Assembly: GCA_026985495.1 (NCBI GenBank)
Contig: JALSQJ010000133.1
Location: 1-8,458, forward strand
Length of the DNA: 8,458 nt
Source: Campylobacteraceae bacterium
GTDB taxonomy: Bacteria; Campylobacterota; Campylobacteria; Campylobacterales; Sulfurovaceae
Direction of reading: 5' to 3'
Shown: piece by piece, positions 6,524-8,458 of the stretch
Numbering within the stretch: position 1 is the first letter of the stretch
Layout: each line of letters opens with the position of its first letter
The notes under the pieces: model-generated
The model's input: only the letters and a program-made list of their open reading frames with translations
The model's database searches: none
What the model was told of the DNA's origin: nothing
Translations under genes and position numbers: made by a program

Positions 6524-6590
6524 TATGAAATTTATAACAAAATAGTAAGAAAGTAGTAACATATTAATAACATTTTTTATGTAGTACCTA

Positions 6591-7655
6591 TTACCTCCAA
6601 TCAGCTCCAATAGCTTCAGAGATGTGGCTATATCCATCTGCTTTTAATAACTCAATTAACCCCTCATTTATCTCTTTTATCATCTTTGGACCATTGTAGA
6701 TGAGCATTGAATAGACCTGAATAAGGGTTGCTCCTGATTTAATTCGTCGGTAGGCATCTTCGGCTGTTTCGATTCCACCTACAGATATTAAAATAGTTTT
6801 TCCATAAAGCTCTTCTCCTATGGCTTTGAAGAGTTTATAAGATTTTTCTCGAACCAATGCACCTGAAATTCCTCCAAAATCTTTTGCATTTGGGGTTACG
6901 CTATAGTCAATGGTGGTATTAGTTGCAATAACTCCTGATGCACCTGCATTGACAGCTGAGGTACAAAGGTCAATGGCATCATCTTCTGTTATATCTGGAG
7001 CAATCTTTAAGAAGATAGGTTTAGTGGTAATCTTTTTTGCCATTGTAAATAGGTCGGTGATAAACTTCTCATTTTGCAAGTCTCTAAGTCCAGGGGTATT
7101 TGGAGAAGAGATATTAATGACAATATAGGTTCCATACTCTTTAAAGGTCTCTAAGAGTATTTTGTAGTCATTTAGAGCTTCATCTTCAGGGGTAACTTTA
7201 TTTTTACCAATATTAATTCCAATAGGGTAGTCAAATTTTTTTACTCTGTTAAGTTGTTGAACCATAAACTCTGCACCACGGTTATTGAAGCCCATAGCAT
7301 TTTGAATAGAACGCTCCTCTTTAAGTCTAAATAGTCTAGGTCGTGGGTTTCCTGCTTGTGGTTTAGGGGTAATTGTTCCTATTTCAGTATAGCCAAAACC
7401 TAAACTTGGCATCGCTTTAATATACTCTCCATTTTTGTCAAATCCAGCAGCTAGACCAATAGGGTTTTTAAAAGTTGTTCCAAAAAGCTCTTGATGTAAC
7501 ATTCTATTATCTACAAAATAGTGATTTTTAGGAATGTTAAAGAGCAGAGGAGCATAGGGAGCTATCTTTAGTCCCATACCTGTTAAGGTGTGTGCTGTTT
7601 CAGGGTTAAGGTTAAAAAGAATACTTTTAATTGTTTGATAAGAAAAAAATGACAA
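6591..7655 (-). CDS. pyrD: Dihydroorotate dehydrogenase (quinone), class 2
   Basis: FMN enzyme oxidising dihydroorotate to orotate in pyrimidine synthesis and passing electrons to membrane quinone (menaquinone in this phylum). The 354-residue length and the amphipathic N-terminal segment (residues 1-40, with LNPETAHTL) mark the membrane-associated class 2 type. Visible motifs are NPIGLAAGFDKNG (64-76), GTITPKPQAGNPRPR (93-107), the catalytic loop VINISSPNTPGLR with Ser184 as the base and Asn181/Asn186, KIAPD (217-221), NTT (246-248) and VGGI (292-295) for phosphate binding. Translation starts at TTG (7655-7653), supported by GGAG seven bases upstream; the next in-frame Met is residue 27, inside the conserved region. 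The GGAG is part of a hairpin described separately. In Campylobacter and Helicobacter the next gene is the M16 peptidase; here the accessory block intervenes. Confidence 0.96.
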   Translation of the reverse strand: MSFFSYQTIKSILFNLNPETAHTLTGMGLKIAPYAPLLFNIPKNHYFVDNRMLHQELFGTTFKNPIGLAAGFDKNGEYIKAMPSLGFGYTEIGTITPKPQAGNPRPRLFRLKEERSIQNAMGFNNRGAEFMVQQLNRVKKFDYPIGINIGKNKVTPEDEALNDYKILLETFKEYGTYIVINISSPNTPGLRDLQNEKFITDLFTMAKKITTKPIFLKIAPDITEDDAIDLCTSAVNAGASGVIATNTTIDYSVTPNAKDFGGISGALVREKSYKLFKAIGEELYGKTILISVGGIETAEDAYRRIKSGATLIQVYSMLIYNGPKMIKEINEGLIELLKADGYSHISEAIGADWR

Positions 7656-7661
7656 GATAAA

Positions 7662-7683
7662 ACTCCAATATAAAAATTGGAGT
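7662..7683 (-). promoter_or_regulatory. Hairpin sequestering the pyrD ribosome site (or weak can terminator)
   Basis: On the minus strand ACTCCAAT and ATTGGAGT pair perfectly over 8 bp around a 6-base loop TTTTAT. The 3' arm contains the only Shine-Dalgarno (GGAG) of pyrD, which ends 7 bases before the TTG start. The 5' arm begins 1 base after a TATAAT box, so its inclusion in the transcript depends on exactly where transcription starts. TTTTATCTT follows the stem, so a weak intrinsic terminator for the upstream carbonic anhydrase gene is an alternative reading; the two are not exclusive. Confidence 0.6.
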
Positions 7684-7689
7684 ATTATA
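7684..7689 (-). promoter_or_regulatory. TATAAT -10 box of pyrD
   Basis: A perfect TATAAT on the minus strand in the 66-base gap between the carbonic anhydrase stop and the pyrD start. No -35 is recognisable (CATTAC at 17-bp spacing), which is common in this phylum. The expected start falls at about 7680-7677, over CCAA, so the leader would be only about 22-25 bases. Confidence 0.5.
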
Positions 7690-7721
7690 CTTCTTTTCTA
7701 GTAAAAGTAATGCATCTGATC

Positions 7722-8351
7722 TTAAACAACTACTTCAAAGTTTTTTGTAGCATAGTTGTATGATTCTAGGACTCCTGTTCCTATATCATACCACCAGCCA
7801 TGTATCTTTAATGTTCTATTTTCAAGACCATCAATGATATATGGATAGGTCATAAGACGATTGAGTGATAGTTTAACATTATTTTTCTCTGTTATCTCCG
7901 ATAAATTTTTACTTTTATCTGCTAGATACTCTAACATAGACTCATTTTTGGCAGGATAGGCAAGTTTTAACCACTCTTCAACATGACTTAACTCAACATC
8001 TTCATCTTCAGGAGAGTGTTCATGATATAGATGCTTACATGCACCACATGAACTATGTCCCAATATTACTATATTCTCAATCTTTAATGCATTTACAGCA
8101 TACTCAATAGCCGATTGAGTTGCACCTTTTGTTGTCTCGTATGGAGGAACTATATTTCCAATATTTCTAGCAATAAAGAGTTCTCCTGCTTTTGCAGATA
8201 GAATTTTAGTTGGTGCTACACGAGAATCACTACATGTAATAAGTATAGTGTGAGGCTTCTGCCCTTTTGCTAACTCATCAAAGAGTTGTTCATTATCTTT
8301 AAAATATTTATCTCTAAAATTTCTATATCCATCTAAATGAACCTTCTCCAT
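7722..8351 (-). CDS. can: Beta-carbonic anhydrase
   Basis: Zinc enzyme interconverting CO2 and bicarbonate in the cytosol, supplying bicarbonate for carboxylations (including carbamoyl phosphate for pyrimidines) and, in CO2-fixing Campylobacterota, CO2 for the reductive TCA cycle. Its 209 residues are typical. The beta-class site is complete: Cys40, Asp42 and Arg44 in TCSDSRVAP, and His99 and Cys102 in GHSSCGACKHL, giving a Cys2His zinc site with the Asp-Arg dyad. ARNIGNIVPP (61-70) is also characteristic. There is no signal peptide, so this is not the periplasmic alpha type. The ATG has AAGG seven bases upstream. It lies 66 bases upstream of pyrD on the same strand, probably with its own transcript. 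The symbol cynT is equally used for this family, but no cyanase gene is nearby. Confidence 0.95.
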   Translation of the reverse strand: MEKVHLDGYRNFRDKYFKDNEQLFDELAKGQKPHTILITCSDSRVAPTKILSAKAGELFIARNIGNIVPPYETTKGATQSAIEYAVNALKIENIVILGHSSCGACKHLYHEHSPEDEDVELSHVEEWLKLAYPAKNESMLEYLADKSKNLSEITEKNNVKLSLNRLMTYPYIIDGLENRTLKIHGWWYDIGTGVLESYNYATKNFEVVV

Positions 8352-8393
8352 CTTTTAGCCTTTAATTTGTAGATAAAGTTAGTTTAACATATA

Positions 8394-8401
8394 ATTTTAT
8401 A
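8394..8401 (-). promoter_or_regulatory. Candidate -10 region of the carbonic anhydrase gene
   Basis: TATAAAAT on the minus strand lies about 43 bases before the ATG and is the best -10-like match in the 107 bases upstream of the gene. The whole stretch 8352-8458 is extremely AT-rich, with two copies of AAATATTATT, so the match is weak evidence. I see no gene in this stretch. Confidence 0.3.
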
Positions 8402-8458
8402 CTATAAATATTATTATATTTATTAAAATATTATTTTAATTTAAAGATGTTGATTGGT

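Noticed and set aside
6526..6572. Minus-strand mini-ORF (about 13 codons, MLLICYYF...) between pyrD and the ankyrin gene
   Set aside because: It is very short, has no ribosome site at proper spacing and consists of AT-rich hydrophobic codons expected by chance.
3002..6590. Direct repeats or attachment sites flanking the accessory block
   Set aside because: Comparing the two flanking gaps gives only short AT-rich matches such as TTAATAA, which are expected by chance.
8447..8458. Plus-strand gene starting at ATG 8447
   Set aside because: Only four codons are visible and AAAG directly abuts the ATG with no spacing for a ribosome site.
8352..8458. Fur-box or replication-related signal in the AT-rich right end
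   Set aside because: The AAATATTATT repeats do not fit a Fur consensus, and no DnaA boxes or iterons are visible.

Overview
The window looks like chromosomal DNA of a member of the Campylobacterota (Sulfurovum/Sulfurimonas-like rather than a gut Campylobacter, although the sequence alone does not fix the genus). It is AT-rich. From memory of the C. jejuni and H. pylori gene orders, pyrD, an M16 zinc peptidase, dapA and a short-chain reductase lie next to each other there, and all four are present here on the minus strand.

Reading the minus strand from the right: a beta-carbonic anhydrase (8351-7722); pyrD, quinone-linked dihydroorotate dehydrogenase with a TTG start (7655-6591); a small ankyrin-repeat protein (6486-5986); the M16 peptidase (3001-1682); dapA (1670-777); and a FabL-like enoyl-ACP reductase cut by the left edge (776-1). 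The last three form a tight operon with gaps of 11 and 0 bases. Between pyrD and the M16 gene sits a 3.5-kb accessory block. It holds the ankyrin gene and, on the plus strand, a two-gene operon (3170-4708 and 4712-5974, 3 bases apart).

The two-gene operon is the least ordinary part. The first gene fuses a secreted EndA-type DNase to a transmembrane helix and a C-terminal ricin-type beta-trefoil. The second is a membrane protein whose N-terminus is only the N-lobe of a Ser/Thr kinase, with a degenerate glycine-rich loop and no catalytic loop or DFG, followed by a transmembrane helix, a long charged linker and a small alpha+beta C-terminal domain. Charge around the helices predicts that the nuclease and the small C-terminal domain are periplasmic, while the ricin-like and kinase-like domains face the cytoplasm. 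I infer an envelope-spanning pair, possibly acting on DNA at the periplasm; its function is unknown.

Two regulatory structures deserve attention. An 8-bp hairpin upstream of pyrD contains the Shine-Dalgarno sequence in its 3' arm and begins 1 base after a TATAAT box, an arrangement like the CTP-sensitive start-site switch of enterobacterial pyrC/pyrD. An 18-bp near-perfect palindrome lies in the divergent promoter region between the M16 gene and the nuclease operon. I see no tRNA, rRNA, CRISPR array, insertion sequence or attachment repeats, and no gene-free stretch longer than about 170 bases.
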